Positions 23,641 to 33,994 of a stretch of DNA of 64,000 nt are shown piece by piece. The position numbers were made by a program, and so were the translations under genes. The number at the start of each line of letters is the position of its first letter. Within the stretch, counting starts at the first letter, position 1. The notes under the pieces were generated by a model. The model was not told the DNA's origin. It did no database searches and saw nothing but the letters and a program-made list of their open reading frames with translations. The DNA is from Cyrtodaria siliqua (taxonomy: Eukaryota > Mollusca > Bivalvia > Adapedonta > Hiatellidae), in the NCBI GenBank assembly GCA_037043455.1, contig JAWPHD010005566.1, forward strand, positions 62,001-126,000, read 5' to 3'.

Positions 23641-24029
23641 TAGTAAAGACATATTTATGGCCCTTGATTTATTGAAAAATGTTATAGTGTATGTTCCTTT
23701 GTTAAATCTGTAGCTACTTTATTTTTTATTTGATCTTTACCAAATGTGTTTACTAGATAATATCAATAAAACTTAAATAAGTTGCCTGATTAATATCAAT
23801 CCATATACTACAACCCCACCTCACACCCATTTAATTTTGTCTTGTTTTAAATGTTTTTTTCTTCTTTTTTTCTTGCTTTTTTTGTTATTATTATTGTTTT
23901 TTTTATAATTATTACCTTCCCCCCACCAGATCCCACTGGTAACGCCAGAGCTATGGCTATTTCATTGTTAAAAATTCCAAAATTTACATTGTTTATTATT
24001 TTATTATTCAATCTTTATAAAGCTTACTT
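23641..24029. other. No gene seen; T-rich
   Basis: T-rich low-complexity sequence (23830-23910) and AT-rich spacer before the LINE fragment. Confidence 0.4.
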
Positions 24030-25380
24030 AAAATGAGTATAAAATTAATTGTAGAAAACAATTTTATTGACAGTTGGAGAGAACAACATTTGGGAAAAAT
24101 TTGGGAAAAAAAGAGAATACTCATGGTTTCGTATAAATCCAGTGAAAAAATCTAGATTATATTTCTTTTTAATATCAGACAGTTTATATACTGATTTAGA
24201 TGATTCAAAAATTCTCCCAGCATACCGTACAGATCATTCAATGACTTTTATACAGTTTGAGTTCGGGAAATTTATTAAAGTTCAATCTTACTGGAAATGT
24301 AATAACTCTTTACTAAAAAATACAAAATATGTTGAAGAATTAGAAATAGTTATAGATAACACTAAAAGACAATATGCCTCAGAAAATCAAAATTATAACA
24401 TGGATATAAGCAACATACCAATACAAGATTCAATACAGATAAACAGATATAGATTTTTTTTGAGGCTTTACTTTTAGAAATTAAAGGTAAATGGAAGAAA
24501 ATAAAGAAAGTGACCCTTTTAAATAAATAGACATTCCGGAAAAAGAAACAGAAACAAATTATGAACTACCTGAAGAAAAAAAGAAACAATATTTCATATT
24601 CGTAAAATGAAATTAGAGGGTGTTTTTGTAAGGTCTAAAGCAAAATGGGTAAATGAAGGTGAATATTCTGCAGTTTAGAAAGTAGGAATTATGTCTCGGA
24701 ATACATGAACTCCTTGACATCTTCCTCTGGGACTGTTTAAAAATACAGAATAACATTTTGAATGAAACAAGATCATATTTAAAAAAGTATATGAAGCTAA
24801 AGAAACAGAAGATATCAACTTAAATGAAGTTTAAAAAAAATAAATTCAATGTACCAAAATTAAATGAACATTTAAAACTGTAAATAGAAGGAGCAATTAC
24901 ATATACAGATATGCTCCAAAGTCTTAAAACGATGTCGAAAAACACGAGCCTCGGTAACGACGGATTTGCAGTTGAGTTTTATATATTTTTCTGGAGAGAA
25001 ATTGGGCACTTTTTAGTTAGATCAATAAATTATGCTTACTTAAGGGGTGAACTCTCTATTACACAAAGACAAGGTGTAATAACATGCATACCTAAAGGCA
25101 ATAAAGATAAGTTATATTTAAAGAACTGGAGACCTATTTCTTTATTAAATGTATCATATAAACTAGCTTCATCATCCATAGCTTTCAAACAAAAACATGT
25201 TCTGGGCTCTATTATTTTTGAAACTGGTTTCTTACAAGCTAGATTCATGGGGATAAGTATACGAATACTGTATGACATTTTATTTTAAATATCGTATTCC
25301 GGGACCTTTGCTCTTGATTGACTTTGCAACTCCATTTAACACAGTATCATGGTCCTTATGTTCAAAGTTTTACAGTTGGA
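24030..25380 (+). pseudogene. L1/Tx1-like LINE ORF2 fragment (endonuclease and RT)
   Basis: Several frames together read as an L1-type ORF2. From 24030: FIDSWREQH, then after a frameshift YSWFRINPVKKSRLYFFLIS and YRTDHSMTF, the C-terminal half of the APE-like endonuclease (the SRLDFFLIS and SDH boxes; here D is replaced by Y and S by T). A degenerate 430-bp linker follows. From 24911: GNDGFAVEFYIFFW, ITCIPKGNKDKLYLKNWRPI and SLLNVSYKLA, RT motifs 1-2. Then in another frame LLLIDFATPFNTVSW, the motif A region with D kept. Sequence then switches to PLE 3' end at about 25385. The YADD box is missing, so this copy is dead. Confidence 0.8.
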
Positions 25381-26010
25381 TAAAAACAAGTATAAAAGTC
25401 GAACAGGAAATGCAGCTTTCACAGAACACAGTAAACCCCAAAACACGCTAAACGACAAACATAAATGGCAATGTTAATAAGAAAAAAAGGCATATGACGT
25501 CACAAAACGGGTTGACAATAGCGCTACCGCTTTGGAACGGTCAGTGGCAAAAAAGGCCGCTTGTGGTTTAAACCAGGTTCTAGGGTGCACCAAACGTCAC
25601 ACTTAACCTACTGTCTTCCCTATACAATAGGACAGTAAATAAAGAAATACACCACATTTAACAAATTAAGCAGAATATCAACTTTTCAAAAGGCGCTGTG
25701 TACTACAGGTATTTATAATTTTAAATGGTTATATTCAAATGAACATTTAGTTGCTAAAAGTAGGGAAAGGTAGCATTCAAGGACCACAGTCAACCAAAAG
25801 CACGCACAGAAATAAACAATAATTACAAAGATGATTAAAAGGAAAGATATGACATCACAATAAAAGGGTCAATAAGAGGGCTCTCGTTTTGGAATCATAA
25901 GTGGCAAAAAGGCCGCTGGTGTGTGTGTGTGTGTGTAGGGGGTAGATGTGGTGGGGAGGGAGAGGGGTAAACCAGGATCTACGGTGCACCAAACCTTACC
26001 CTGAAACGAT
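25381..26010 (-). mobile_element. Two PLE 3'-untranslated fragments in tandem
   Basis: 25385-25660 and 25758-26000 both carry the minus-strand PLE 3' end. The first has AAGTCGAACAGGAAATGCAG, GGTTGACAATAGCGCTACCG, AACCAGGTTCTAGGGTGCAC and ACAGTAAATAAAGAAAT. The second has GGTAGCATTCAAGGACCAC, a GTGTGTGTG run and AACCAGGATCTACGGTGCAC. The first abuts the LINE fragment directly. Confidence 0.6.
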
Positions 26011-26089
26011 TGTAATCCCAACTAGAACGAATTCTACGGCGCCTTCCTCCAGGCCCAACTATAATATAGAAGGAAACAAATGTATACAG

Positions 26090-26806
26090 TGTAATCCCAT
26101 CATCATGTTTTATTTGAGACATAATTATAAAAAAATCAACAAAAAAAATCCAAATCTCCCCCACACACACCCTCCCCCACCCCATCCCCACTGGGCACCC
26201 GGGAAGACGGTCCGAGTTCGATATAATAAAAATAATAAAATCATTTAATATGTCGCTTATCTTTTATAGACGTTAACATACACCAAGTTATGTGCAAGAA
26301 TATGGAAAAAATGACAGTGTAATTGAATACTTTTTAGTGTATTTACCTTTTGACTCCCCTGAGGGACTCTGGGTTTCATTTGAGACATAATTACAATTTT
26401 TTTTTTAAAAAAAATGACCCCAAATCCCGCCCGCCCCACCCACCCTGGGCCCAGGGCAGACGTTCGACTTTGCGAAATATAAAAATCGTTTGATATGTTG
26501 TTTATCTTTTATAGACGATTACATATACCAAGTTATGTGCAAAGATATAAAAAAATGGCAATGTAATTGAATTTTTAGTTTATTTGACCTTTTGACTCCC
26601 CTGAGGGCCCCTGAACTCGGAGCCAAAAATAATAGTGCTCTTGCACGCCGTCATCATATGGTGATGTCATATCCTAAGTTTGGTTGAATTCCGTTCAGCG
26701 GTTTAGGATGAGTCGCGGTAACGGACATACGGACAGACGGATGGACAGATGGACAAACGAAGGCGATTTTAATATACCCATTTTTTTTCAAAAACGTGGG
26801 TATAAT
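26090..26806. repeat. Two-unit tandem repeat ending in a GGAC-like tract
   Basis: Units start at about 26113 and 26379 (TTTGAGACATAATTA), 266 bp apart, and share CACCAAGTTATGTGCAA and TTTTGACTCCCCTGAGGG. The right part (26640-26800) holds GACATACGGACAGACGGATG and TTTTTCAAAAACGTGGGTAT, after which PLE sequence begins. The 100-residue frame across it is not a gene. Confidence 0.6.
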
Positions 26807-26809
26807 AAA

Positions 26810-27860
26810 ACGGGACAGTGTAAATAAAGATATCACCGCAAGATTATATTCTCTAACAAATGAGGCAGCATCAATAGGCAATTAAAGTATAACACATAAC
26901 TGATCACCACAACATGTCCGGTCATCGTACAATCAACGAGGAAATCATAGTGGCGAACCGTAAATGGGTCAACCACTAAACATGCAGTACATTGCAAAAT
27001 GAAAGGGTCATAACCTCTCTTGATAAGCCTTTTAACAATTTTAACAAAGAACTGTATGACCAAGGATATTACGACGTATATGAATTACATCACCCGAGAA
27101 GTCAGGTTGTGACAGTCCTTGTCGCAGATGAGTTCTTTAATTACTTGTATGTTTTCAAAGTAGATCAGGGTTATGATAATAAAATTTTGCAAAGTCTTTT
27201 CGAAGTTTATGGTAACGATAGCTCTGCTGGAGTAGCTTCCTCTATTATACCAATATTAGTAACAGTAAAGTCATCAAGACGACTATAAGCTCTAGAAAAA
27301 CGAATAAGTCTAGAAACATAGACCCCGTAAGAAGTAGCCCGGGTAACATTCCCATCTAAGCGGGAATAATTACCAATATCAAAATTACAATCATCATAGA
27401 TTTTACTAATTATTTCACCATTTTCAGCATAGAGATGTAAATCAAGAAAAGAAGCGACAGTATCAGAAATGTTAGCTTTGTTGAGTTGAAGTTCTTTAGT
27501 ATGTATGTATATAGTATCAACCATAGTAGAAAAGAAAGGATGGCCAATATGTCATCCAGAAACCGCGAGGTGTCATTAAAGGCTTCACGTACATTGCCTG
27601 AGTAGCTGATGAAAGACTCTACATGAAATCTCTTTCATAACAACACAAGAACAAATCAGCGACAAGGGTTGCAGCATTCGTACCCATAGGGATACCAGCA
27701 ACGTGTCGATAAGCGGTAAATGATTGCTTCACACACTTCTTGGCAAGTCCATATAGTATAATGGTCTAAACTGCCGTTTTTATAAACGCTTTAATATTGT
27801 TACATGCCAAACATTTGGTAGCAAAAATTGTTTTAAATTAAAGAGCAATAAGTTTGCTAA
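26810..27860 (-). pseudogene. Penelope-like element 3' half, dead copy
   Basis: Minus-strand homologue of the better PLE at 33.5-37.3 kb. The frame 27524-27207 carries ELQLNKANISDTVASFLDL, YDDCNFDIGN and SYGVYVSRLIRFSRAYSR. These match the segment after the YLDD box in PLE RTs; they are the thumb and connector. Further downstream lie the KRGYDPFILQCTACLVVDPF and YCTMTG-like blocks (27063-26880), then the start of the 3' untranslated region at about 26810. The RT core upstream (27540-27860) is degraded. Between blocks the frame breaks repeatedly. Confidence 0.7.
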
Positions 27861-28029
27861 AATTATAGATTAATGACATTCGAGCGGATTAGGGTTTGAT
27901 AATTCTAAATCAAGTAAGATTGCAAGTTGTGAATATGATATGTTCACCTTACTGTATGATTGCCTTGTATTGCAGATATGGGAGTGATGTGAGTAAATGT
28001 ACCACGATAGCACAGACACCATAAAAGAT
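27861..28029. other. Spacer, nothing recognised
   Basis: Short AT-rich spacer with no feature. Confidence 0.4.
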
Positions 28030-28650
28030 AGAATTTGACTCTTGACCCTTGACTGTGACCTTGAACTTTGCCATATATTACCAAATATTGCATGAGATAA
28101 ATTGTCTACCTAAGATACACAAACTTGTAAATGTATATAATAATATCTTGAATGGTACACTTGTTATGCAACAAAACAATTAGCATCTTGAACGCCATCT
28201 TGAATACCCTTTTAGTACTACGACAAGTCATGACTACAACAGGGCTAGAAATATTTCTGGGATGTTACTTTAACATGAAGTAAGTGTCAAACCTTCTACT
28301 TATCTCTGTTTGTATGTTTTTAAAATAAACCAAGTAGACACGAAGACACTAAAAGAGCTCAAATTTGACCTTTGACCATTGACTGTGATCTTGAACTTTG
28401 CCATTCATTTCTAAATTGTACGTCAGATAAATTGCCTATCTAAGATACACATACTTGTAAATTTATAGAAGAATATCTTTATTGGTACGAGTGTTATGCA
28501 ACAAAGCAATATTATTAGAACTGTATATCCCGTTTTCGCGACCATTGTGGACGCCATCTTGAATAACTTTTTAGTGCTACCACAATTTATGACTACAACA
28601 GGGCTAGACATATTCCTGGGGTGTTACTCTATCAGTAAAGTGTCAAACCT
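28030..28650. repeat. Direct duplication, about 335-350 bp unit
   Basis: TTGACTGTGACCTTGAACTT at 28047 recurs (one change) at 28379. Further shared landmarks are GTCTACCTAAGATACACAAA, CTTGTTATGCAACAAA, GCCATCTTGAATA and ATGACTACAACAGGGCTAGA. The sharing runs to GGTGTTACT at 28625. Two diverged copies of a bivalve-type array unit. Confidence 0.7.
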
Positions 28651-28739
28651 TCTACATATGAGGTAGGCTACGTTGACATTTTTGCAAGGCAACTGCTCTC
28701 GGACTATCAGGGTCTGGTTGCGCACAAATCGCTTATAGT

Positions 28740-29140
28740 ATCCGACGTCATGACGTCATGACGTCCGTGACTTCGTAATAGTCAGAAATTCGATGTTTTC
28801 CCCGATTGTCATCACCTTAGACAACTCTGGCAGTTGTGACGTCATGGCGTCATTAATACTTGAAAGCCCGTTTGATCAGGTTCTGATCAAAGTCTTTTTC
28901 TTCTTCTCCGTGGCCCTTTTCACAGTAATCCTTGTCACAGCGGGTCAAAATGTTACACAGTGGTCACTATTCATTTCCCTTCTGACCGTTGTTCTTGCAG
29001 TTTTATAGATAAAACAATATGACATGTGCCATTGCATTTGTCAGCTCTGACCTTTGGGACGTCATGACGTCATCCAATGTGGAAACTCGTTTGATCAGGC
29101 TCTGATCAAAAGCTCGTTTTCTTTGTAGTGGCTGTTTGCT
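28740..29140. repeat. Direct duplicated block with TGACGTCA palindromes
   Basis: TGACGTCATGACGTCATGAC occurs at 28748-28767, GTGACGTCATGGCGTCATT at 28836 and GACGTCATGACGTCATCC at 29059. GTTTGATCAGGTTCTGATCA at 28869 is matched by GTTTGATCAGGCTCTGATCA at 29090. The two blocks are about 220 bp apart. TGACGTCA is the CRE/ATF consensus, but here it sits in a repeat, so a regulatory role is not implied. The 71-residue hydrophobic frame across the first block is not supported. Confidence 0.55.
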
Positions 29141-29189
29141 GTATTATGTGTGTGTTACATTTCCTGTTCGTCATATGTACCTACTTTTA

Positions 29190-29689
29190 AACAATTAACT
29201 AAGTTTAAGACAGATTCTTTTTCTGTTGAACGTTACACGTATATGTGCATGCCTAATTATTCTAGAAGAGCATTAACATAATTTAGGGATGGCCTCTCGT
29301 ATAATAGAACCCGGAAGGAATGTCTAACTGATGTGATATCGCAGAATATTGCTACATAATGTATTTACATTGTACTATAATTACAGTCGAATCGCATATG
29401 TTTACCAAATATCCATGTTATAGCGATAATGCACGAGAGGAAGTATGTACTGAAATTCAATGTGTAATGAAGATGTCTATATAATGGAAAGACTTGCCGT
29501 GCTAAGTAACTTACCGGTTGGCGAGTGGAAAATGATAGTTAGGTGGGTGGACATAGGATGTAAAAAGAACAAAGGTTATTTAATAACGTAATGTTTATTT
29601 AACATTATTATGATTATGTTCTACGAAAATCAATGATATTATAGTTTTTACAAGAAACAATGGTGTATGTTAATAAAATACAGGATATT
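29190..29689. other. No gene seen
   Basis: AT-rich sequence with no recognised feature. Confidence 0.4.
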
Positions 29690-29895
29690 AAAGACAACGC
29701 TTTGCATTAACCAGATTAAGAGTGTCATCTCACAGAATAAAAATCGAAAAAGACCGTTGGCATAAACAAATGAGATTCCGTTAAATGAACGAAAATGTCA
29801 ATTTTGTAAAACACTAGAAGATGAATTTCAGTTTTTGCTTGAACGTCATCTTTATTCTGATCTTCGAGTATAATATATTAATCATTGTCTTATTG
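29690..29895 (+). pseudogene. LINE 3' coding scrap (Cys/His motif region)
   Basis: The plus strand reads TRLRVSSHRIKIEKDRW and, after a frame change, NERKCQFCKTLEDEFQFLLE then LYSDLR. This is the C-terminal block seen in the LINE at 16.1-16.5 kb (RIRLSAHCLRIE...CEIC...EDEYHF). Only about 65 residues survive. It is a 5'-truncated, frameshifted relic. Confidence 0.6.
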
Positions 29896-29929
29896 CAAAG
29901 AAAATTCCAGGAGTATCATGTAGACATGA

Positions 29930-30345
29930 CGTCTCGCGCAGTGAACATTTGACGATTTCCCATGGGTACCTCAAACCTTCAATACACAACAACAACATGG
30001 CGGATATTACACTGTCGATTCCTTGTGAAAACCGTCAACTGTGACATAATAGTAAATAGTGTTGTTAGCCATTTTAAAGATAATAAAATATCAAAATTGT
30101 GATAAAATAAAGTTTTGTTACGTTTTTTAATTAAAAAATCCGCCAAATTTGGCGACGTTTAGAGTGTTGACATTTTGAATGTAAACAACACGTGCTTGGA
30201 ATGAAATAGAGGCACATAACGGGGAAAATGCTACCTGAATAAAAAAGAAACCGTGTTGAATGCTTTTTAATATGAGTAGTAACAACTTTTAATTATGACA
30301 AATTGGTTATTTGGATTCTTGACCAGGAACATTGGCTCACATTCC
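29930..30345 (+). other. Possible host promoter and first exon (weak)
   Basis: A region richer in CpG and ATG starts than its neighbours. AACAACATGGCGGATATTAC at 29992 has a good start context but ends after 14 codons. At 30296 an ATG opens a frame reading MTNWLFGFLTRNIGSHSLP that runs into CCTGGTAAGTAT at 30340, a near-perfect 5' splice donor. The pattern fits a short first coding exon. No downstream exon is recognised in the window, so this may be chance. Confidence 0.2.
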
Positions 30346-30718
30346 CTGCCTGGTAAGTATATTCCACCCACGTCAAACAGCTCGGGTGAATCATTTTTGA
30401 TTAATCTGAATGAGGTTTGTAATTATATGCTATTCTAAAAGTTCAACATTTTGTTTATTAACCTATTTTTTTTTCATTTATTTATTCATTTATTTTTTAT
30501 TTATTTTTTCTCTTGTTGAAATAAAATATTTTTCTTTATGCGTTAATCTATACATCCAATATCTTATATCAAAAACTAGATATGATGTGTCATGATTAAG
30601 GCGAATCTTTAAATAGCTAAATAATAAAATTATATTTACAAACCTATAAGAGATTTAGTCTCGTATACTTCAGTGACATTATTTTATAAAATTATAGTAT
30701 TTATGTCTTATGTTTATA

Positions 30719-30960
30719 TGGCTGGCGTGGCGCAGTCGGTAGCGCTGCGGATTTGTAACCGGAGGCCCCGGGTTCAATCCTCCGTGGTGCCACTGAGCTT
30801 TGTGTCCCTCAGCCTCGTCCGTCGGATGGGGACGTAAACCGAGCGGTCCCGTGTATCGGTCTATGCTCCGAGCACGTAAAAGAACCTATTCGATAATAAG
30901 AGCCAAAACAGATGCGTTTACATGCACGGAAGGTCCATTCGGCAATTGTTATGAAGATTT
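30719..30960 (+). mobile_element. MetaSINE-type tRNA-derived SINE
   Basis: A tRNA-like head has box A TGGCGCAGTCGG (30728) and box B GGGTTCAATCC (30770). Its anticodon-loop-like TTTGTAA suggests Thr or a relative. It is followed by a conserved central domain with GGATGGGGACGTAAACCGAG, CGGTCCCGTGTATCGG and GAGCACGTAAAAGAACC. From memory, the GACGTAAACCG / ACGTAAAAGAACC pair is the core of the Meta-domain found in SINEs of many invertebrates. The 3' end is uncertain. Non-coding. Confidence 0.75.
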
Positions 30961-31069
30961 ACGAAACATTTGGTAAATTGACAATTCCTGCCGTACAGCA
31001 TGGATAATCTAGGTGGCGCAATATATAGTATATTAGAATATACCATTTTAACACAGAAACTTATCGTTC
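30961..31069. other. Spacer
   Basis: Possible tail of the SINE; no separate feature seen. Confidence 0.35.
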
Positions 31070-31275
31070 TGGTTTTTATGAAAATATGTTAAGGAAATCT
31101 ACGTAATTCGCCATAACCATACTTTTAACGTACATCCTTTGCCTTTAAGAATGGATTTGTAATACTTGTAATGGATTCAATATTGTCGATATTTTCAAAT
31201 CCCCAAATTTCTGAAAAATACAACAAGATAACTGTAACCATTGTGTCAAATAGTTTAAGTTGAATATCTAACCCT
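31070..31275 (-). pseudogene. LINE RT C-terminal scrap
   Basis: The minus strand reads DIQLKLFDTMVTVILLYFSE, then IWGFENIDNIESI, then after a frameshift a YGELRRFPL-like end. This is the same post-RT block as at 1035-1265 and 16.9 kb. About 60 residues survive, with no catalytic motif. Confidence 0.6.
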
Positions 31276-31439
31276 TATTTTCTGATATTTTTGTCAATCG
31301 TTTGTCCGTGCAATTAGTCTGTATGTAGTCACTTGAGGTAGAGTTATCGTTCGTGCGGACAATAACGGTATCTTATGAATAATCACATGGTACACGTGCT
31401 CATTTTTCATAGGAATAGAAATATAGGTGGATAATAAAT

Positions 31440-31675
31440 AGAGGATCTTATATGAGTACCTAGTTGGCAAAATGATATAATGCTAACGAGTTTAATAAAT
31501 TCAATAATGAATGAGAACGAATGTTAGATTCTATTTTATACATAACTTATACCGTCACATTACGTCAGAAAACGTACATTAACGTGACGTACATTATATT
31601 ATACCACTAGTGGAATATCGAAAATACTGAATGGTGTTATAATTACACTCCAACACCACATGTTATGCGATAATT
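31440..31675 (+). mobile_element. Composite palindromic MITE family P, copy 3 (altered)
   Basis: It starts AGAGGATCTTATATGAGTAC, like copy 1. The inner hairpin is reduced to ATGATATAATGCTAACGAGT. After TTCTATTTTATACATAAC the second part differs (GTCACATTACGTCAGAAAAC), then regains ACTAGTGGAATATCGAAAAT and ends GTTATGCGATAATT. It is a shortened, rearranged copy. Confidence 0.65.
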
Positions 31676-32298
31676 TAAAATAACCTACAAGGTTAAAAAG
31701 AAAACTTTGTCGCCTCATACGATAAATATGATGATAAAATAACCTGAAAGTCAATATAATTTATGTCGACTTATTATACGTGTGTTTCCATTTATGTCAG
31801 CTACATGCCACTGTGCACCTAATATCCATTTGGGAGGGTTAATATTAGACATTTCTGTATCAAATGTTAACGATGATAACTATGTAACGGACTTTTTATT
31901 ATGGAAACAGAGAACAAAAACGGAAGTGGAAGACAATATTAACTAGAATGTTGTAGGAGACAACCCGAATAAAGACCCATTTTTCGCTAAGTGTATTACA
32001 AAAGAGGAATGGCATATAATGAGGTAACTTCGTAATACAATACATCGATAATGACGCATTTAATAAAACCCAACTCTCAATACCTTTTCAGCTATAGCGT
32101 TTCTCTACAGTATGTCTGGCGAATGATAGCTAGGTTCAATTGATATCTAACATAGCGTATGCGTTCTCACTATATAAAACAATGCCAACGTTTAGGTATT
32201 ACATACGCAATCAACACCTCCGAATGTTTTAACGCGATCTACTTCACGTGTATTTTCGCGAAAACTGTCATCACGCGCCTTCACTCTACGAAAGCAAA
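31676..32298. other. No gene seen upstream of the small ORF
   Basis: AT-rich sequence. No TATA box or splice acceptor could be tied convincingly to the ORF at 32299. Confidence 0.35.
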
Positions 32299-32592
32299 AT
32301 GGATGTTTCACCAATCCCGTTCTATCCAAAGTTGGGTGAAACTGTTCTTGTTAGAGACAGAAAGTTTAAGGTGATCGATATTTTTCGACCTACAACTAAA
32401 GACGTTTTACTCTATAAAGTGCAGGACAAGGAAACCGGACGAATAGTCACCGTGTTCCGGCATATGTTAGGTTCCTTGGATTGGGAACGGCGATATGTAC
32501 AGACATTGAGGCTGTCAGGGTTGGTTAAGTCGCCCAACATTACCGAACCTGAGAATACTCCGCTCAACACAAGCTGGAACGATGAGGAATAG
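32299..32592 (+). CDS. Hypothetical 97-residue protein, possibly an exon or element remnant
   Basis: I do not recognise the family. The ATG at 32299 lies in a strong context (GCAAAATGG), and the frame is richer in G+C and in charged residues than chance ORFs nearby. It begins MDVSPIPFYPKLGETVLVRD and continues with RKFKVIDIFRPTTKD and LYKVQDKETGRIVTVFRHML. This is alternating beta-strand-like sequence with many K/R/D, plausible for a small beta domain. After the stop another frame stays open with a Pro/Ser/Glu-rich stretch (VEVSESPSEKDLKPTDPKSP, to about 32800). A frameshift may therefore have cut a longer protein. It could be a host exon or part of a mobile element ORF. Confidence 0.4.
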   Translation: MDVSPIPFYPKLGETVLVRDRKFKVIDIFRPTTKDVLLYKVQDKETGRIVTVFRHMLGSLDWERRYVQTLRLSGLVKSPNITEPENTPLNTSWNDEE

Positions 32593-33500
32593 GACAACTT
32601 TCTCTCCCAACTAGGTTTAGCCCAGTATGGCCAGTTGAAGTTTCAGAAAGCCCGTCTGAAAAAGACCTTAAGCCTACCGATCCCAAATCACCTTTCGAAG
32701 AAACTAAGGACGAGCACATAAAGTGTGTGCTGGTGCTGTCCAAGAGGAATCGACCAAATATGCCAGCAAATGGGGGGTTAAATTATTCAAAGGTAACTAA
32801 ACACAATTAGTTGTTTTTTTAGCTCCCAAGCGATCTATTTATGTTTTGTTTACATGTTGCTATGAGTGATGTTACTATAAATAATCCCACAATAAGTAAC
32901 CCGTTCATCGATTGGATACGCCGCCGAGGAGGTGAGCAATGGGAAAATAATCCAAGAGCCCGTCTTTTTGGTTGACAGATTAGCCTAATAAAAGTGGCTG
33001 TTATGCAGGTTAGCTGCCAATGCTCGCCATATAAGAAAAAAATGAAAAAGAGAAATATACGTGTATTTTGACACACTAGTTGACAGATGTATTCATTAGC
33101 CAGCCTTTATCCAATGCAACAATCATGAGCAACCTTTTATCTAGTTGAATATCAACTTGCATTCATAGTCATTGCTTTTGGCGCCTCCTCATCGCCATCT
33201 GGCGGATAACCTAAATTTTTTCTGACGTCATAAAACAAACAAAAAACAACAACATGACAGCGTCCTCGCCATTCTTCGTTTTCCAAGCCTCGCCTAATAA
33301 ACTTGATAGTAAAAGGAACTGACATAATATTCTCTATTTATTTGCATGTATATTTTAAAAAATATTTAATGTCCATTTTCAAAAATATATTATGGAGTCT
33401 ATTCATTTTCTCAGTAATGTTTGGTGAATTCGGGCACTGTACTTATAAAAAGATTTAATGTTTTGTTTTTAAACATGTATTTCGAAATCGACTAAATCAT
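32593..33500. other. Possible frameshifted continuation, then no gene
   Basis: 32600-32800 is open in the frame +1 to the preceding ORF and has coding-like composition. From 32810 to 33500 I see nothing beyond AT-rich sequence and isolated CpG-bearing patches (GCGCCTCCTCATCGCCATCT at 33181). Confidence 0.35.
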
Positions 33501-33994
33501 AAAGAAATATAAAAAGATCGGACAGGAAAGTAGCATTGAAGGAGGACAGTCAATAACAAAAACAGAAACAAACACGCAAACAGACAAACAAGAAGGCAAA
33601 AGTAATAAACGACATCACAAACACAAAAGGGTTGACAATAGGACTACCGCCTTTGAACGGTCAGAGGCAAAGTAGGCCACTGGGGGTTTAAACCGGTTCT
33701 AGGGTGCACCAAACCTCACACTTACCCTGCTGTTATCCCATTAAAGCAGGACAGTGTAAATAAAGAAATCTCCGCCATGATCTAATCTCTAACCAACAAG
33801 GCAGCATCAGTAGGCAATATAAGTAAAACACAAATATGCTCGTGTAAATATAATACAAAAAAACAATAGCCTAGAAAGCCACAATGAAGGTACTCAATGA
33901 CTTGGCAGAAGCCAGAGCAACAAGAGAATAAACCATTAAGGGCACGACAGGAAAGATCATAGACAAGTATCAAACGTCACAGTCCCAATGGGCT

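Noticed and set aside
28793..29008. Hydrophobic 71-residue ORF that looks like a membrane protein
   Set aside because: It lies in a duplicated repeat block with palindromes; the second copy does not keep the frame.
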